A stretch of DNA of 64,000 nucleotides from Mesorhizobium sp. ZC-5 (GCF_025753855.1 NZ_JAOWPT010000002.1:310001-374000), one strand, 5' to 3'; shown: positions 1 through 10,362, numbered from the stretch's first letter. Numbers and translations are program-made. The notes: a model not told the origin generated them from the letters alone.

Positions 1-1168
1 CGAGCAGGCATTTATCAAGCAACTCCAGGTGCCTGATGCGCGAAGGCATTACATCTCCAAAATTGCCCGCGGCAATGAGCGCCCGCCGTTGGATTTCGGA
101 GAGAAGCTCTGAGACGCCTTCGCCAGTAGTGACTGAAATGATGAAATCGGGATCACACGTCGCCTGACCGTGGGGCGCCAAATCACTCTTGGTCCCGATA
201 GAGATGCGCGAAACGTCATTTTGTAATGACAACGAACTTCGTTCGGCAGCTAGATCGAACAATTCCAGAAGAAGGTCGGCGGTTTCGGCGGTTTCAAGTG
301 CTCGGGCGATTCCGATCGCCTCGACCTTTCCTGTGGTTTCGCGAATACCCGCCGTATCGATAATAATCGTTTTGATCCCATCGAGGTCCAGCGTAACCTC
401 TACAAGATCACGTGTGGTTCCCGGCTCATCGGTGACGATCGCAACGTCTCGTTGAGCCAACGCATTCAACAAGCTGGATTTTCCGGCATTCGGGGCGCCC
501 AGAATGACGACCTTGAAGCCATTGCGAATGATTTCGGCGCGCCGGTAAGAGCCAATATGTTGTGCAATCTCTCCGGCCAGCGCCTCTAGATCGGACCAGG
601 TCTCGTTCGCGACGGAACCCGGCACATCCTCCTGGTCGGAGAAATCGAGTTCGGCCTCGATCATTGCGCGACCACGGATAATGCGATGCCGCCAACCCCT
701 GTAAAGCTTCGACTGTGCCCCCGAGGCGTTGGCCAATGCAAAACGCCGTTGCGCCTCGGTTTCCGAAGAAACCAGATCGGACAGCGCCTCCGCTCCCGTC
801 AGATCAATCTTGCCGTTCAGGAACGCTCGACGGCTGAATTCCCCCGCTTCCGCTTGCCTGAACCCATCAAGCGTGCTCACCGCTTCCAACACCGCCGCGA
901 CCACCGCACGGCCGCCATGCAGGTGAAACTCACAGCTATCCTCACCTGTAAAACTTCCTGGCCCCGGAAAAAAAACCGTTAGCCCTTGGTCTAGCAGGCG
1001 CTCATCCAGCCCACGGATTGCTCCGAACCGCATCATGCGCGGTTCCGGCACGGACCCCGTCATCGCAGCAAGCGCTGCTCTCGTATGCTGGCCAGAAAGA
1101 CGAATGACCGCAACGCCGGCGGGGACTAGCCCGCTCGACAGCGCGTAGATGGAATCCGGGAATATCAT
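1..1168 (-). CDS. mnmE: tRNA modification GTPase MnmE (partial, C-terminus outside window)
   Basis: MnmE works with MnmG to place the 5-carboxymethylaminomethyl group on the wobble uridine of certain tRNAs. The reverse strand reads without interruption from base 1168 to the window edge (about 389 codons of a roughly 440-residue family), so the last 50 or so residues, including the family's terminal CIGK cysteine motif, lie left of base 1. The G domain shows the P-loop GAPNAGKS at about residues 224-231, the G2 region PGTTRD, the G3 DTAG, and TKSD at about 326-329, where the usual G4 is NKxD. ATG 1168 gives MIFPDSIYALSSG, matching the family N-terminus. In-frame ATG 1180 would add four residues. 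It diverges from the YyaL-type gene with almost no spacer. Confidence 0.95.
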   Translation of the reverse strand, partial: MIFPDSIYALSSGLVPAGVAVIRLSGQHTRAALAAMTGSVPEPRMMRFGAIRGLDERLLDQGLTVFFPGPGSFTGEDSCEFHLHGGRAVVAAVLEAVSTLDGFRQAEAGEFSRRAFLNGKIDLTGAEALSDLVSSETEAQRRFALANASGAQSKLYRGWRHRIIRGRAMIEAELDFSDQEDVPGSVANETWSDLEALAGEIAQHIGSYRRAEIIRNGFKVVILGAPNAGKSSLLNALAQRDVAIVTDEPGTTRDLVEVTLDLDGIKTIIIDTAGIRETTGKVEAIGIARALETAETADLLLELFDLAAERSSLSLQNDVSRISIGTKSDLAPHGQATCDPDFIISVTTGEGVSELLSEIQRRALIAAGNFGDVMPSRIRHLELLDKCLL

Positions 1169-1228
1169 TTGCCCCTGCATGGCAACCAACCTAGGCTCAG
1201 CCTTCGTTTTAACATTGGAACCGTAGCT

Positions 1229-3241
1229 GTGCCGCTGCCACCGTTAAACCTGCTGGCCAACGAAACCAGCCCCTATCTACAGCAGCATCGGAACAATCCG
1301 GTCCACTGGCGTCCCTGGTCCGCAGAATCGCTTGCAGAGGCGGCCGAACTTGGAAAACCGATTCTGCTATCCATCGGGTACGCAGCCTGTCACTGGTGCC
1401 ATGTAATGGCACATGAGAGCTTCGAAAACCCGGAAATCGCAGCTCTCATGAACCGGCTCTACGTCAATATCAAGGTTGACCGCGAAGAACGACCGGACAT
1501 CGATCAGATCTACATGGCCGCGCTTAACGCTATGGGGGAGCAGGGGGGGTGGCCCCTGACCATGTTTCTCACAACGGAAGCGAAGCCCTTCTGGGGCGGT
1601 ACTTATTTTCCGGATCGGCCGAGGTTCGGGCGCCCGGGATTCGGCCAGGTGCTCGAGGCGATCCACAAGGCGTGGAGCGAAAAGAAAGAAAGCATTAACC
1701 AAAGCGCGGCCGCCCTGACCGACCATGTCGGCAGCCAGCTGGCCGCATCGTCACCGCCATCACCGATGACGCCGGCCAGCCTAACAGCACTCGCCGACAG
1801 CATCTACAGCATGGTCGACCATGAGGCGGGCGGGCTAAGGGGCGCGCCGAAATTTCCCAATGCACCGTTCATGGAAACCATTTGGCTTAATTGGCTGACC
1901 ACCGGCAATACAACCCACCGAGACGCGGTTCTCGACAGCCTGAGGCACATGCTGAACGGCGGCATATACGATCACATCGGCGGAGGTTTGAGCCGCTACT
2001 CCACAGATTCACTCTGGCTGATCCCGCATTTCGAAAAGATGCTCTATGACAACGCCCAGCTGATCCGCCTTGCAAACTGGGCATATGCGGAAACGCGCGA
2101 TTATTTGTTTCAGGTCCGAATCGAAGAAACCATAGAATGGCTGCTGCGCGAGATGCGCTTGGACGGCGGCGGCTTTGCTTCCAGCCTCGATGCCGACAGC
2201 GAAGGCGAAGAAGGCCTTTTCTATACGTGGAGCAGGGACGAGATCGACCAGGTCCTGGGTGATCAGGCGGTGCAGTTTCTCGCGGAATACAGCCTCGCCA
2301 AGCCGGAAAGCTGGGAGGGCAAGCCGGTCATTCACAGGACGGCACAGACCACGCAAGACGATAAGGCCATGGCGGACCTGCGGAGCAGACTGCTCGCCGC
2401 GCGCGAACAGCGGATTCGCCCCGGCAGGGACGACAAGGTCCTGGTTGACTGGAATGGCCTCGCTATCGCGGCAGTTGCCGAAGCCGGCAGGCTCTTCAAT
2501 CGCGGCGACTGGATCGAGGCGGCTGAAGCGGCCTATCGTTTCGTAATCGAATCGAAGTCGCAGGACGGACGGCTTCCACACTCGATATTGGGAAACCGGC
2601 GCAGTTTTCCAGGAATGTCGAGCGATTACGCGGCCATGACGAATGCTGCGATATCGCTGTTCGAAGCCACCGGTAGCGAGGAATACCGCGACCAGGCCTT
2701 CATCCTGTTGAGGGAGCTTGACGAACGATACATCGACGAGCGCGCGACAGGTTACTTCCTGACCGCTTCAGATTGCCATGACGTCCCGGTTCGTATCCGT
2801 GGCGATGTCGACGAGGCGATCCCATCCGCGACGAGCCAGATCATTGTCGCCATGAGCCGGGCAGCAAGCCTTTCCGGCGATCACGAACTCCAGCAGAAAA
2901 CCTGGTCCGTAGCGGAAGCCGCATTTGGGCGCACCATCAACCAGCATCACGGCCAGGCCGGCATCTTCAATGCCTGCACGCTGGTGTTGGAACCAATCAA
3001 ACTGATTCTGGTCGAGGATACGGACAATCCGCTCTTCGTTCCGGTGACGAATCGAAATCCCGACCCACGCCGCGTCGACATTGTGGTTCGTCTCGGCGAG
3101 ACGTCGGGCTTCAATCTTCCCGGCGGCATCCTGCCGGACACATCCAAGCCGGGTGCATGGTTGTGCACCGGACAAATCTGCCTGCCGGTGATCACCGATC
3201 CAGCAGAGCTGGAAAATGTCCTGCGACGGAAGCCAGCCTAA
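1229..3241 (+). CDS. Thioredoxin-domain protein of the YyaL/SPATA20 family (DUF255)
   Basis: Large cytoplasmic protein of the YyaL/spermatogenesis-associated-20 family. The N-terminal DUF255 thioredoxin-like domain carries the hallmark ACHWCHVM with Cys54 and Cys57 (from the chosen start), and the remainder resembles the family's alpha/alpha toroid (segments such as DGGGFASSLDADSEG and KFPNAPFMET). Biochemical role is not established for the family. GTG 1229 leads quickly into NLLANETSPYLQQH, where family members begin. An upstream in-frame ATG at 1169 would extend it 20 residues but would overlap the mnmE start on the other strand, so I prefer GTG 1229 with moderate confidence. Length of 670 residues is normal. 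It is convergent with rho, 13 bases from the rho stop. Confidence 0.88.
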   Translation: MPLPPLNLLANETSPYLQQHRNNPVHWRPWSAESLAEAAELGKPILLSIGYAACHWCHVMAHESFENPEIAALMNRLYVNIKVDREERPDIDQIYMAALNAMGEQGGWPLTMFLTTEAKPFWGGTYFPDRPRFGRPGFGQVLEAIHKAWSEKKESINQSAAALTDHVGSQLAASSPPSPMTPASLTALADSIYSMVDHEAGGLRGAPKFPNAPFMETIWLNWLTTGNTTHRDAVLDSLRHMLNGGIYDHIGGGLSRYSTDSLWLIPHFEKMLYDNAQLIRLANWAYAETRDYLFQVRIEETIEWLLREMRLDGGGFASSLDADSEGEEGLFYTWSRDEIDQVLGDQAVQFLAEYSLAKPESWEGKPVIHRTAQTTQDDKAMADLRSRLLAAREQRIRPGRDDKVLVDWNGLAIAAVAEAGRLFNRGDWIEAAEAAYRFVIESKSQDGRLPHSILGNRRSFPGMSSDYAAMTNAAISLFEATGSEEYRDQAFILLRELDERYIDERATGYFLTASDCHDVPVRIRGDVDEAIPSATSQIIVAMSRAASLSGDHELQQKTWSVAEAAFGRTINQHHGQAGIFNACTLVLEPIKLILVEDTDNPLFVPVTNRNPDPRRVDIVVRLGETSGFNLPGGILPDTSKPGAWLCTGQICLPVITDPAELENVLRRKPA

Positions 3242-3254
3242 CCCGGTCGGGGCG

Positions 3255-4520
3255 TCAGGTGTTCATCGAGTCGAAGAAATCCGAATTGGTTTTCGTCTGC
3301 TTCAGCTTGTCGATCAGGAACTCGATCGCATCCGTCGTCCCCATCGGGGCCAGAATGCGCCGCAGCACGAAGATCTTCTGAAGATCCTGACGTGCGATCA
3401 ACAGGTCTTCCTTGCGCGTGCCGGACTTCAGAATATCCATCGACGGGAAGATGCGCTTGTCGGCCACCTTACGGTCGAGCACGATTTCCGAATTGCCCGT
3501 GCCCTTGAACTCTTCGAAGATCACTTCGTCCATTCGGCTGCCGGTATCAATGAGCGCGGTCGCTATGATGGTCAGCGACCCGCCTTCTTCGATGTTGCGG
3601 GCAGCACCGAAGAAGCGCTTCGGCCGCTGCAGCGCATTGGCGTCCACACCGCCGGTCAGCACCTTGCCCGATGAGGGAACGACGGTGTTGTAGGCGCGGC
3701 CAAGCCGCGTGATCGAATCGAGCAGGATGACCACGTCGCGGCCATGCTCGACGAGACGTTTCGCCTTCTCGATGACCATTTCGGCGACCTGGACGTGACG
3801 CGTCGCCGGCTCGTCGAAGGTAGACGAGACGACCTCACCCTTCACCGACCGTTGCATGTCGGTCACTTCTTCCGGACGCTCGTCGATCAGAAGAACGATC
3901 AGATAGCATTCAGGGTGGTTGGACGTGATCGAATGGGCGATGTTCTGCAGCAGCACGGTTTTACCCGTGCGCGGCGGCGCGACGATCAAACCGCGCTGGC
4001 CCTTGCCCAGCGGCGCCACCAGGTCGATCACCCGGGCAGAGAGGTCCTTGGTCGTCGGATTGTCGACTTCCATCTTCAGCCGGTCGTTCGGATAGAGCGG
4101 CGTCAGATTGTCAAAGTGGATCTTGTGCCGGATTTTTTCCGGATCCTCGAAATTGATCGTGTTGACCTTGAGCAACGCGAAATAACGCTCGCCTTCCTTC
4201 GGGCTGCGGATAGGTCCCTCGACCGTATCGCCGGTCTTCAGCGAGAAACGCCGAATCTGGGACGGTGAGATGTAGATATCGTCCGGACCTGGCAGGTAAT
4301 TCGCGTTCGCCGACCTCAGGAAGCCGAAGCCGTCCTGGAGCACTTCCACCACCCCTTCGCCGATGATCTCGACGTCCTGCGACGCCAGCTTCTTCAGAAT
4401 CGCGAACATCAATTCCTGCTTGCGCAAGACGCTGGCGTTTTCGACTTCGAGCGTCTCGGCATAGGCGATGAGTTCAGGCGGCTTCTTGCTCTTGAGCTCT
4501 TGTAGTTTCATTTCCTGCAT
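3255..4520 (-). CDS. rho: Transcription termination factor Rho
   Basis: Hexameric RNA-dependent ATPase that terminates untranslated transcripts. The 421-residue product has the N-terminal RNA-binding part ([18 protein letters not shown], then the cold-shock-like GFGFLRS), the Walker A region [17 protein letters not shown] near residues 170-188 and the Walker [18 protein letters not shown] longer open frame upstream to 4658 exists, but ATG 4520 gives [12 protein letters not shown], the normal alphaproteobacterial N-terminus. The 160-base leader to hemJ (4521-4680) holds no gene that I can recognise. Lies in the leftward block hemE-hemJ-rho on the left side of the putative origin. Confidence 0.97.
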   Translation of the reverse strand: MQEMKLQELKSKKPPELIAYAETLEVENASVLRKQELMFAILKKLASQDVEIIGEGVVEVLQDGFGFLRSANANYLPGPDDIYISPSQIRRFSLKTGDTVEGPIRSPKEGERYFALLKVNTINFEDPEKIRHKIHFDNLTPLYPNDRLKMEVDNPTTKDLSARVIDLVAPLGKGQRGLIVAPPRTGKTVLLQNIAHSITSNHPECYLIVLLIDERPEEVTDMQRSVKGEVVSSTFDEPATRHVQVAEMVIEKAKRLVEHGRDVVILLDSITRLGRAYNTVVPSSGKVLTGGVDANALQRPKRFFGAARNIEEGGSLTIIATALIDTGSRMDEVIFEEFKGTGNSEIVLDRKVADKRIFPSMDILKSGTRKEDLLIARQDLQKIFVLRRILAPMGTTDAIEFLIDKLKQTKTNSDFFDSMNT

Positions 4521-4680
4521 GGGTGCGGACTCTGGATTGGGTAAGGGAAAATATCGACGGTACGCGATGTGCACCGGACGCGGCCGAGAAAGCAAAAATG
4601 GGAGCGCGCGTGGGCGGGGAGGGAGCTGTCTTTTATCGCCGACCCCGGCAAAGAGCAAGGCAGCATTTTCAGATCGAAGC

Positions 4681-5220
4681 TCAGAAAGGCTTGACGATCA
4701 CCAGGATGACAATCGCGATCATCAGCAATGTAGGAACTTCATTCATCATCCGCCAGTGGCGTGCCGGCTTTTCGTTGCGATCCTCGGCAAACATCCGCAC
4801 CGCCCGTGCAAAATAACCATGGGTCGCCGACAATCCGACCACCAGCGCGATCTTCAAATGCAGCCATCCGCCGCTAAACTGAAAACCTTTCCAAGCAAGC
4901 CAGAGGCCGACGATCCAGGTCACCATCATTGCCGGATTGATGATCGCGCGCAGCAGCCGGCGCTCCATCACCTTGAAAGTCTCCGATTGAACGGAACCCT
5001 TTTCCGCCTCCACATGATAGACGAACAGCCGCGGCAGATAGAGCATCCCCGCCATCCACGAGATGACTGCGATGACGTGGATCGCCTTGGCCCAGGGATA
5101 AAACCCGTCCGGATCCCAATAGAAGAGCGCCGCGGCGCCAAGGACGAAGATCACAACCGCGATAGCGGCCCTCTGCATCGCCTTCGCACCGCTGGCTCGC
5201 GCTTTATCAATTCCAGTCAT
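4681..5220 (-). CDS. hemJ: Protoporphyrinogen IX oxidase HemJ
   Basis: Integral-membrane heme-biosynthesis enzyme that oxidises protoporphyrinogen IX to protoporphyrin IX in bacteria lacking HemG/HemY. The 179-residue sequence has several hydrophobic helices ([59 protein letters not shown]) and the family histidines in [13 protein letters not shown] and [12 protein letters not shown]. Its start overlaps the hemE stop by 4 bases, so the two are probably translationally coupled. A conserved Lys in LHLKIALV also fits HemJ. Assignment rests on family resemblance and the hemE neighbour. Confidence 0.93.
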   Translation of the reverse strand: MTGIDKARASGAKAMQRAAIAVVIFVLGAAALFYWDPDGFYPWAKAIHVIAVISWMAGMLYLPRLFVYHVEAEKGSVQSETFKVMERRLLRAIINPAMMVTWIVGLWLAWKGFQFSGGWLHLKIALVVGLSATHGYFARAVRMFAEDRNEKPARHWRMMNEVPTLLMIAIVILVIVKPF

Positions 5221-6251
5221 AGCCCTTCCGAGCCTCTCACATATTGCAGCATGGCTTCAACATGAGCGATCGGAGCCTCTGGCGTGATGCCATGGCCGAG
5301 ATTGAAAATCAGCGGACCTCCTCCCAATGCTCCAAGAATGCGCTCGACGCCCTCCTGCAGCGCCCGTCCACCGGCGACAACCCGCAACGGATCGAGGTTT
5401 CCCTGTATCGCACCGTCGCTCTGCAGGCGTGCTGCCTGGCTGAGTGGAACGGTCCAATCCAGCCCCAGTCCGGTAACCCCGGTTTTTGCCCTATAGACAT
5501 CGTAGCGGGTACCTGCTCCCTTCGGAAATCCAATGATCGGGACATCCGGGTAAACCGCTCGCACCAGCCCGACGATCTTTTGGACAGGGCGAACACAGTG
5601 CGCTTCGAATGAGGCCTCATCGAGCACGCCTGACCAGGAATCAAAGATCTGAACCACATCCGCGCCGGCTTCGATCTGCCGGATCAAATAGGCCGCTGAG
5701 AATTCGGCCAGGAGGTCGAGCAACGCGGCCAATTTCTCCGGATGCCTGAATGCAAACAAGCGCGCCGGCGCCTGGTCGGGGGTCCCATGGCCGGCAATCA
5801 TATAGGTTGCAACAGTCCAGGGAGCCCCGCAAAAGCCGATCAGCGTGACTTCGGCCGGCAATTCGTTGCGCAGACGCCGGACCGTCTCATAGACCGGCGC
5901 GAGATGCACGTGAAACAATTCGCCATCGATGCCCGCAATTTCCCCGGCGCCGATCGGCGTCATCAGCGGGCCGCGCCCTTCCTCGAAACGAACATCGCGG
6001 CCAAGCGCGTGAGGCACGACAAGGATATCCGAAAACAGGATCGACGCATCGAAGCCGAAACGGCGTATCGGCTGCAAAGTCACTTCGACGGCAAGATCCG
6101 GATTATAGCAGAGATCCAGGAAGCTGCCCGCGCGCTGCCGGACTTCGCGATATTCGGGAAGATATCGGCCTGCCTGGCGCATCATCCAGACCGGCGGCGG
6201 GAAAACGCTTTGCCCTTTGAGGACGTCGACCATCACCCGCTTCATTGCCAT
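5217..6251 (-). CDS. hemE: Uroporphyrinogen decarboxylase
   Basis: Converts uroporphyrinogen III to coproporphyrinogen III in heme synthesis. The 344-residue product has the signature [16 protein letters not shown], the catalytic-region [14 protein letters not shown] and the [13 protein letters not shown] segment, all in family order. ATG 6251 (MAMKRVM) and ATG 6245 are both usable; a GAGG element precedes them. The gene transcribes away from the putative origin in the adjoining spacer. The hemE-oriC linkage is a known feature of Caulobacter and Sinorhizobium chromosomes. Confidence 0.97.
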   Translation of the reverse strand: MAMKRVMVDVLKGQSVFPPPVWMMRQAGRYLPEYREVRQRAGSFLDLCYNPDLAVEVTLQPIRRFGFDASILFSDILVVPHALGRDVRFEEGRGPLMTPIGAGEIAGIDGELFHVHLAPVYETVRRLRNELPAEVTLIGFCGAPWTVATYMIAGHGTPDQAPARLFAFRHPEKLAALLDLLAEFSAAYLIRQIEAGADVVQIFDSWSGVLDEASFEAHCVRPVQKIVGLVRAVYPDVPIIGFPKGAGTRYDVYRAKTGVTGLGLDWTVPLSQAARLQSDGAIQGNLDPLRVVAGGRALQEGVERILGALGGGPLIFNLGHGITPEAPIAHVEAMLQYVRGSEGL

Positions 6252-6648
6252 ACCGCCTCGGTTCTCTCCGAATGAACTAAATAAAATATCTATAGATATG
6301 AGTCTTCTGATTCTAAGAGTCTGTTGGAATCGGGAATTCTCTGTTTTTCACATCAGCCGGAAAAACCCGATCATGCCAAATGACGCATGCCGGCCATCGA
6401 GGATATGTTAACAGTGGGGAAGTTCACTTTTTCTACTTTAGAATCAATATGTTGAAATCCTCTAGGGCGGCCTTCCCAAGCCCGGCCCTGTGGCTGAAAA
6501 TCGGAACCTCCATTGTTCTCCACAGCACTGCCGGAGACTTCACCGCGGCTCGAATTGTGGACAAAACCCGTTCTGATACAGTCCCCGACGGACACGGCGC
6601 CGAACGGCGGATGTTATCCACATTCCACCACAACCGGGAATCCAAGGT
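6252..6648. other. oriC: Probable chromosomal replication origin (oriC), hemE-linked
   Basis: A 397-base gene-free spacer between divergent hemE and ppsR. DnaA-box-like 9-mers seen by eye: TTTTTCACA 6344-6352 (fits TTWTNCACA), TTCTCCACA 6516-6524 (one mismatch), TGTGGACAA 6556-6564 (reverse, one mismatch), TTATCCACA 6614-6622 (perfect), TGTGAACAA 6648-6656 (reverse, one mismatch, over the ppsR start). AT-rich patches lie at about 6275-6320, including the 14-bp palindrome ATATCTATAGATAT (6286-6299), and about 6420-6465. Gene orientation flips here. In Caulobacter crescentus and Sinorhizobium meliloti the experimentally defined oriC adjoins hemE. The hemE and ppsR promoters must also lie in this spacer. 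Confidence 0.78.
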
Positions 6649-7470
6649 GTGAACAAACCCCAGAGCTTCTTTCATCTCCACCTGATTTCCGACGCCACCG
6701 GGGAGACCTTGCTCGCCGCCGGTCGCGCTGCATCGGCTCAGTACAAGGATGCCCGTGCCATCGAGCACATTTATCCTTTGATCCGCACCGAAAAGCAGCT
6801 GATGAAGGTTTTCGACGACATCGACCAGGAGCCGGGTATCATTCTCTACACGGTGGTTGACCAGAAGCTTGCCCAACTGATCGATGAACGCAGCACCGCG
6901 ATGGGTCTGCCTTGCGTGTCGGTGCTCGAACCGGTGCTTGCCGTGTTCCAATCCTATCTCGGTACTCCGGCCGGCCGGCGCGTCGGCGCCCAGCATGTTC
7001 TCGACGCGGAATATTTCCGCCGCATCGACGCATTGAATTTCACGATGGAGCACGATGATGGCCAGTTGCCCGCCGACATGAACGATGCGGACATCATCCT
7101 CATAGGCATTTCCCGGACTTCCAAGACGCCGACCAGCATCTATCTCGCCAACCGCGGCATCAAGACCGCCAACATTCCGATCGTTCTCGGCGTGCCCATG
7201 CCCGAGAGCCTGGCCACCGCAAGGAAGCCGTTGATCGTCGGATTGATCGCCTCGGCGGAGAGGATATCGCATGTCCGCCAAAATCGCGTTCTGGGCACGA
7301 GTTCGGATTATCATTCACAGGGCTACGTCGACAGGGCGAACATTGCCGAGGAACTTGCCTACGCGCGGCAGATCTGCGCACGCCACGGCTGGCCGATGAT
7401 CGACGTAAGCCGCCGGTCGATCGAGGAGACGGCCGCCGCCATTGTTGCGCTGCGTGGCAAGGCGCGATAA
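6649..7470 (+). CDS. ppsR: Pyruvate, phosphate dikinase/PEP synthase regulatory protein (DUF299 kinase-pyrophosphorylase)
   Basis: Bifunctional ADP-dependent kinase/Pi-dependent pyrophosphorylase family that switches pyruvate phosphate dikinase or PEP synthase off and on. Visible features: N-terminal [14 protein letters not shown] and the nucleotide-binding [18 protein letters not shown] about residues 150-167. Length of 273 is typical. The start is GTG 6649, inside a reverse DnaA-box-like 9-mer. It is the first rightward gene from the putative origin and precedes maf, aroE, coaE and dnaQ, the usual origin-proximal order in this order of bacteria. Confidence 0.93.
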   Translation: MNKPQSFFHLHLISDATGETLLAAGRAASAQYKDARAIEHIYPLIRTEKQLMKVFDDIDQEPGIILYTVVDQKLAQLIDERSTAMGLPCVSVLEPVLAVFQSYLGTPAGRRVGAQHVLDAEYFRRIDALNFTMEHDDGQLPADMNDADIILIGISRTSKTPTSIYLANRGIKTANIPIVLGVPMPESLATARKPLIVGLIASAERISHVRQNRVLGTSSDYHSQGYVDRANIAEELAYARQICARHGWPMIDVSRRSIEETAAAIVALRGKAR

Positions 7471-7497
7471 TCCGGCGCCAGTGTCGAAAGCAAAGCC

Positions 7498-8097
7498 ATG
7501 ACCGAACGCATCATTCTTGCCTCCGGCAGTCCTTTCCGCAAGAAGCTGCTGGAAAACGCCGGCATCGATTTCGAGGCAATCCCTGCTTCGATCGACGAAC
7601 GTGCCGTCGAAGCGACGCTGGAGAGAACAGGCGCAACACCTGAAGATGTCGCGCTGGTGCTTGCCGAGGCAAAGGCGCTCGATGTGAGCGAGAGAAATCC
7701 AGGTGCGCTCATCATAGGTTCCGACCAGACCTTGTCGCTGGGCGATACGATCTTCCACAAGCCAGCCGACATGGAAGCTGCCCGCAGGCATTTGCTCAAA
7801 CTTTCAGGCAAGACCCATCATCTGAACAGCGCGGTGGTGCTGGTACGGGATGGTGAAACATTGTGGCGCCACGTCGGGACCGCACGGTTGACGATGCGCC
7901 ACCTCGACCCTGCTTTCATCGACCGCCACCTTTCGCAGGTCGGCGATAAGGCACTGTCGAGTGTCGGCGCCTATCAGATCGAGGGTGAAGGCATCCAGCT
8001 GTTCGAAAAGATCGACGGCGACTATTTCACCATCGTCGGACTGCCGCTGATCCCCTTGCTCGCGGCGCTGCGGCAGCGGGGAGCGATCGATGGCTGA
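7498..8097 (+). CDS. maf: Maf-family nucleoside triphosphate pyrophosphatase
   Basis: Maf proteins hydrolyse non-canonical or selected NTPs to NMP and pyrophosphate. The 199-residue sequence begins [18 protein letters not shown], the family's phosphate-binding SxSxxR region, then has the ASIDER motif and [11 protein letters not shown] with the conserved acidic residue. Later [11 protein letters not shown] resembles the family's GxYxIEG motif. It starts 27 bases after ppsR and overlaps aroE by 8 bases, so it sits in an origin-proximal operon. I cannot say which nucleotide is preferred. Confidence 0.93.
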   Translation: MTERIILASGSPFRKKLLENAGIDFEAIPASIDERAVEATLERTGATPEDVALVLAEAKALDVSERNPGALIIGSDQTLSLGDTIFHKPADMEAARRHLLKLSGKTHHLNSAVVLVRDGETLWRHVGTARLTMRHLDPAFIDRHLSQVGDKALSSVGAYQIEGEGIQLFEKIDGDYFTIVGLPLIPLLAALRQRGAIDG

Positions 8098-8932
8098 GGG
8101 TGGCAGAAAGGCCTTTGTGTGCGGCCATCCCGTGGCGCATTCCCGGTCGCCGATGATCCACAGCCACTGGCTGCAGCAGTTCGGCGTCGCCGGCTCCTAT
8201 ACAGCCCAGGATGTCGCGCCCGGTTACTTGCCAAACTTCCTGGCCAGCTTTCCCGAACGGGGATTTGTGGGCGGCAACGTCACCATCCCTCACAAGGAAG
8301 CTGCATTCGCACTGGTTGCTCAACGCGATGAAGCCGCCGAACTGATCGGGGCCGTCAACACCCTCTGGCGGCAAGAGGGTGCTCTTCATGGAGGCAATAC
8401 CGACGCCTACGGCTTCGCCGCCAACCTGGACGAGAAAGTCTCCTGTTGGGCAAAGAGCCGCTCGGCGGTTGTGCTGGGGGCAGGCGGTGCCGCGCGCGCC
8501 GTGGTCTTTGCCTTGCAGCAACGCGGCATTGCGGATGTTCGCATCGTCAACCGGACGGTGGAGCGCGCCAGGGACCTGTCGTACCGCTTTCGTGGCGGCG
8601 TGACCGGACACCCATGGGACGCTCTGGCCGACCTGCTTCCCGATGCGGACTTGCTCGTCAACACGACGTCGCTCGGCATGCACGGTGAAGATGCCACGGT
8701 GCCGAACCTGGAAAATCTGCCTGAACATGCCATCGTTACCGACATTGTCTATGTGCCCTTGCAGACGCCGTTGCTTGCCGCCGCGGCCGCGCGTGGTTTG
8801 AAGACGGTGGATGGTCTCGGCATGCTGCTTCATCAGGCGGTGCCGGGGTTCGAGCGCTGGTTCGGAATTCGTCCGACGGTGATGCCGGAATTGCGGAGCA
8901 TCATCGTCGCCGATCTGGAGACGCGGGCTTGA
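8090..8932 (+). CDS. aroE: Shikimate dehydrogenase (NADP+)
   Basis: Reduces 3-dehydroshikimate to shikimate in the aromatic amino acid pathway. The shikimate-binding N-domain shows [16 protein letters not shown] and [15 protein letters not shown] with the catalytic lysine; NTDAYGF carries the catalytic aspartate. The nucleotide-binding glycine loop is [15 protein letters not shown]. The C-terminal [19 protein letters not shown] is typical. 280 residues, full length. It overlaps maf (8 bases) and the coaE start (4 bases), indicating coupled translation. Confidence 0.96.
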   Translation: MAEGGRKAFVCGHPVAHSRSPMIHSHWLQQFGVAGSYTAQDVAPGYLPNFLASFPERGFVGGNVTIPHKEAAFALVAQRDEAAELIGAVNTLWRQEGALHGGNTDAYGFAANLDEKVSCWAKSRSAVVLGAGGAARAVVFALQQRGIADVRIVNRTVERARDLSYRFRGGVTGHPWDALADLLPDADLLVNTTSLGMHGEDATVPNLENLPEHAIVTDIVYVPLQTPLLAAAAARGLKTVDGLGMLLHQAVPGFERWFGIRPTVMPELRSIIVADLETRA

Positions 8933-9534
8933 TCGTTCTCGGCCTCACCGGTTCCATCGGCATGGGAAAGTCGACGACTGCAAAGATGTTCGTTGAGGCC
9001 GGTGTGCCGGTGCATGATTCGGACGCGGCCGTGCACCGCCTCTACGCGGGTGCGGCGACCCCCCTGGTCGAGGCGGCATTTCCGGGCACGACAGTCGACG
9101 GCGCCGTCGATCGCGCGAGATTGTCGTCCACGGTGCTGGGCAACCCGTCGGCGATAAAGCGCCTCGAGCAGATCGTCCATCCCCTGGTGAGGGCGGATGC
9201 CAATGCCTTTGTCGAAGACAATCGCGGTCGCGGGTCGCCGCTGGTCGTTCTCGACATTCCGCTGCTCTTCGAAACCGGCGGCAGGAACCGCGTCGACAAG
9301 GTCGTTGTCGTCACGGCGCCCGCGGATACCCAGCGCGCACGGGTGCTTGCCAGGCCGGGCATGACAGCCGCGAAATTCGCGGCGATCCTGGCGAACCAGG
9401 TGCCCGACGCCGAAAAGCGACGCCAGGCCGATTTCATCATCGACACAGGAAAAGGCATGGCCGTCGCGCGACGGGAGGTGCGCCGGATTATCGACACGCT
9501 GACCTCGAAAGCAGAGCAAAACACCGCCCCTTAG
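8929..9534 (+). CDS. coaE: Dephospho-CoA kinase
   Basis: Last step of coenzyme A synthesis, phosphorylating the 3'-hydroxyl of dephospho-CoA. The P-loop is [17 protein letters not shown] close to the N-terminus, and [13 protein letters not shown] is the family's substrate-binding LVxDIPLLFE region. Starts at a TTG (8929) overlapping the aroE stop by 4 bases. 201 residues. Pantothenate kinase, the first step of the pathway, is encoded separately at 23278. Confidence 0.95.
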   Translation: MIVLGLTGSIGMGKSTTAKMFVEAGVPVHDSDAAVHRLYAGAATPLVEAAFPGTTVDGAVDRARLSSTVLGNPSAIKRLEQIVHPLVRADANAFVEDNRGRGSPLVVLDIPLLFETGGRNRVDKVVVVTAPADTQRARVLARPGMTAAKFAAILANQVPDAEKRRQADFIIDTGKGMAVARREVRRIIDTLTSKAEQNTAP

Positions 9535-9585
9535 GTTGCCGCATCATTGCCCCGCGGTGCATTCTCCGGGACACGGAGTGATTCG

Positions 9586-10290
9586 ATGCGGGAAATCATC
9601 TTTGATACGGAAACAACGGGCCTCGACGCCCGTGAAGACCGCATCATCGAGATCGGTGGCGTGGAACTGGTCAACCGTTTCCCGACCGGCCGTACCTTCC
9701 ACCGCTTCATCAACCCGCAGGGCCGCGGCATTCACGCCGAAGCACTCGCGGTGCATGGCATCAGCGAGGCTCAGCTGGTGGGACAGCCGACCTTCGGCGA
9801 GATCTCGGCCGATTTTCTGGAGTTCATCGACGGTGCGAAACTTGTCGCGCACAATGCGGGCTTCGACGTTGCCTTCGTGAACGCCGAACTGGCTCGGCTC
9901 GGGCATCTGTCGGTCGAGCCCGGCCGTGTCGTGGACACGCTCATGCTGGCCCGGCGCAAGCATCCCATGGGCCCGAATTCGCTCGACGCCCTTTGCCGGC
10001 GCTACGGCATCGACAACAGCCGCCGCACCAAGCACGGCGCTCTGCTGGACTCCGAGCTTCTCGCCGAGGTCTATATCGAGCTCGTCGGCGGCAAGCAGGC
10101 CGCGCTCGGCCTCGAAATCATCGTCGAGCCGGCTCCGGGTGCGGTGCAGGTGGAGGGCGTGGCGATCATTATCGAAGCGCGCCCGCGTCCGTTGTCGCCG
10201 CGGTTGACGTCCGACGAACTCGCGGCGCATGCCGCGATGATCGCCGAGATCGGCGAAAAAGCGATCTGGAACCGCGTCGGCTCGGCCTGA
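9586..10290 (+). CDS. dnaQ: DNA polymerase III epsilon subunit (3'-5' proofreading exonuclease)
   Basis: Proofreading subunit of the replicative polymerase. DEDDh exonuclease motifs are visible: FDTETTGLD (Exo I), HNAGFDVAFV (Exo II) and KHGALLDSELLAEVY (Exo III with catalytic His and Asp). ATG 9586 (MREIIFDTET) fits the family and has a GGAG about 10 bases upstream; the open frame extends 13 codons further but adds nothing conserved. 234 residues. Ends at a bidirectional hairpin shared with convergent secB. Confidence 0.96.
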   Translation: MREIIFDTETTGLDAREDRIIEIGGVELVNRFPTGRTFHRFINPQGRGIHAEALAVHGISEAQLVGQPTFGEISADFLEFIDGAKLVAHNAGFDVAFVNAELARLGHLSVEPGRVVDTLMLARRKHPMGPNSLDALCRRYGIDNSRRTKHGALLDSELLAEVYIELVGGKQAALGLEIIVEPAPGAVQVEGVAIIIEARPRPLSPRLTSDELAAHAAMIAEIGEKAIWNRVGSA

Positions 10291-10315
10291 CCTGTTGATG
10301 CATGGCTGAAATTTG

Positions 10316-10342
10316 AAAACCCGGCTGGAGAGCCGGGTTTTT
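10316..10342. terminator. Bidirectional intrinsic terminator between dnaQ and secB
   Basis: Stem AAAACCCGGCT (10316-10326) pairs with AGCCGGGTTTT (10331-10341) around a GGAG loop. The flanking A-run and T-run give a U-tract in both directions, which suits the convergent dnaQ and secB genes. Confidence 0.85.
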
Positions 10343-10362
10343 GATCTGTCATGCCGATGAAA

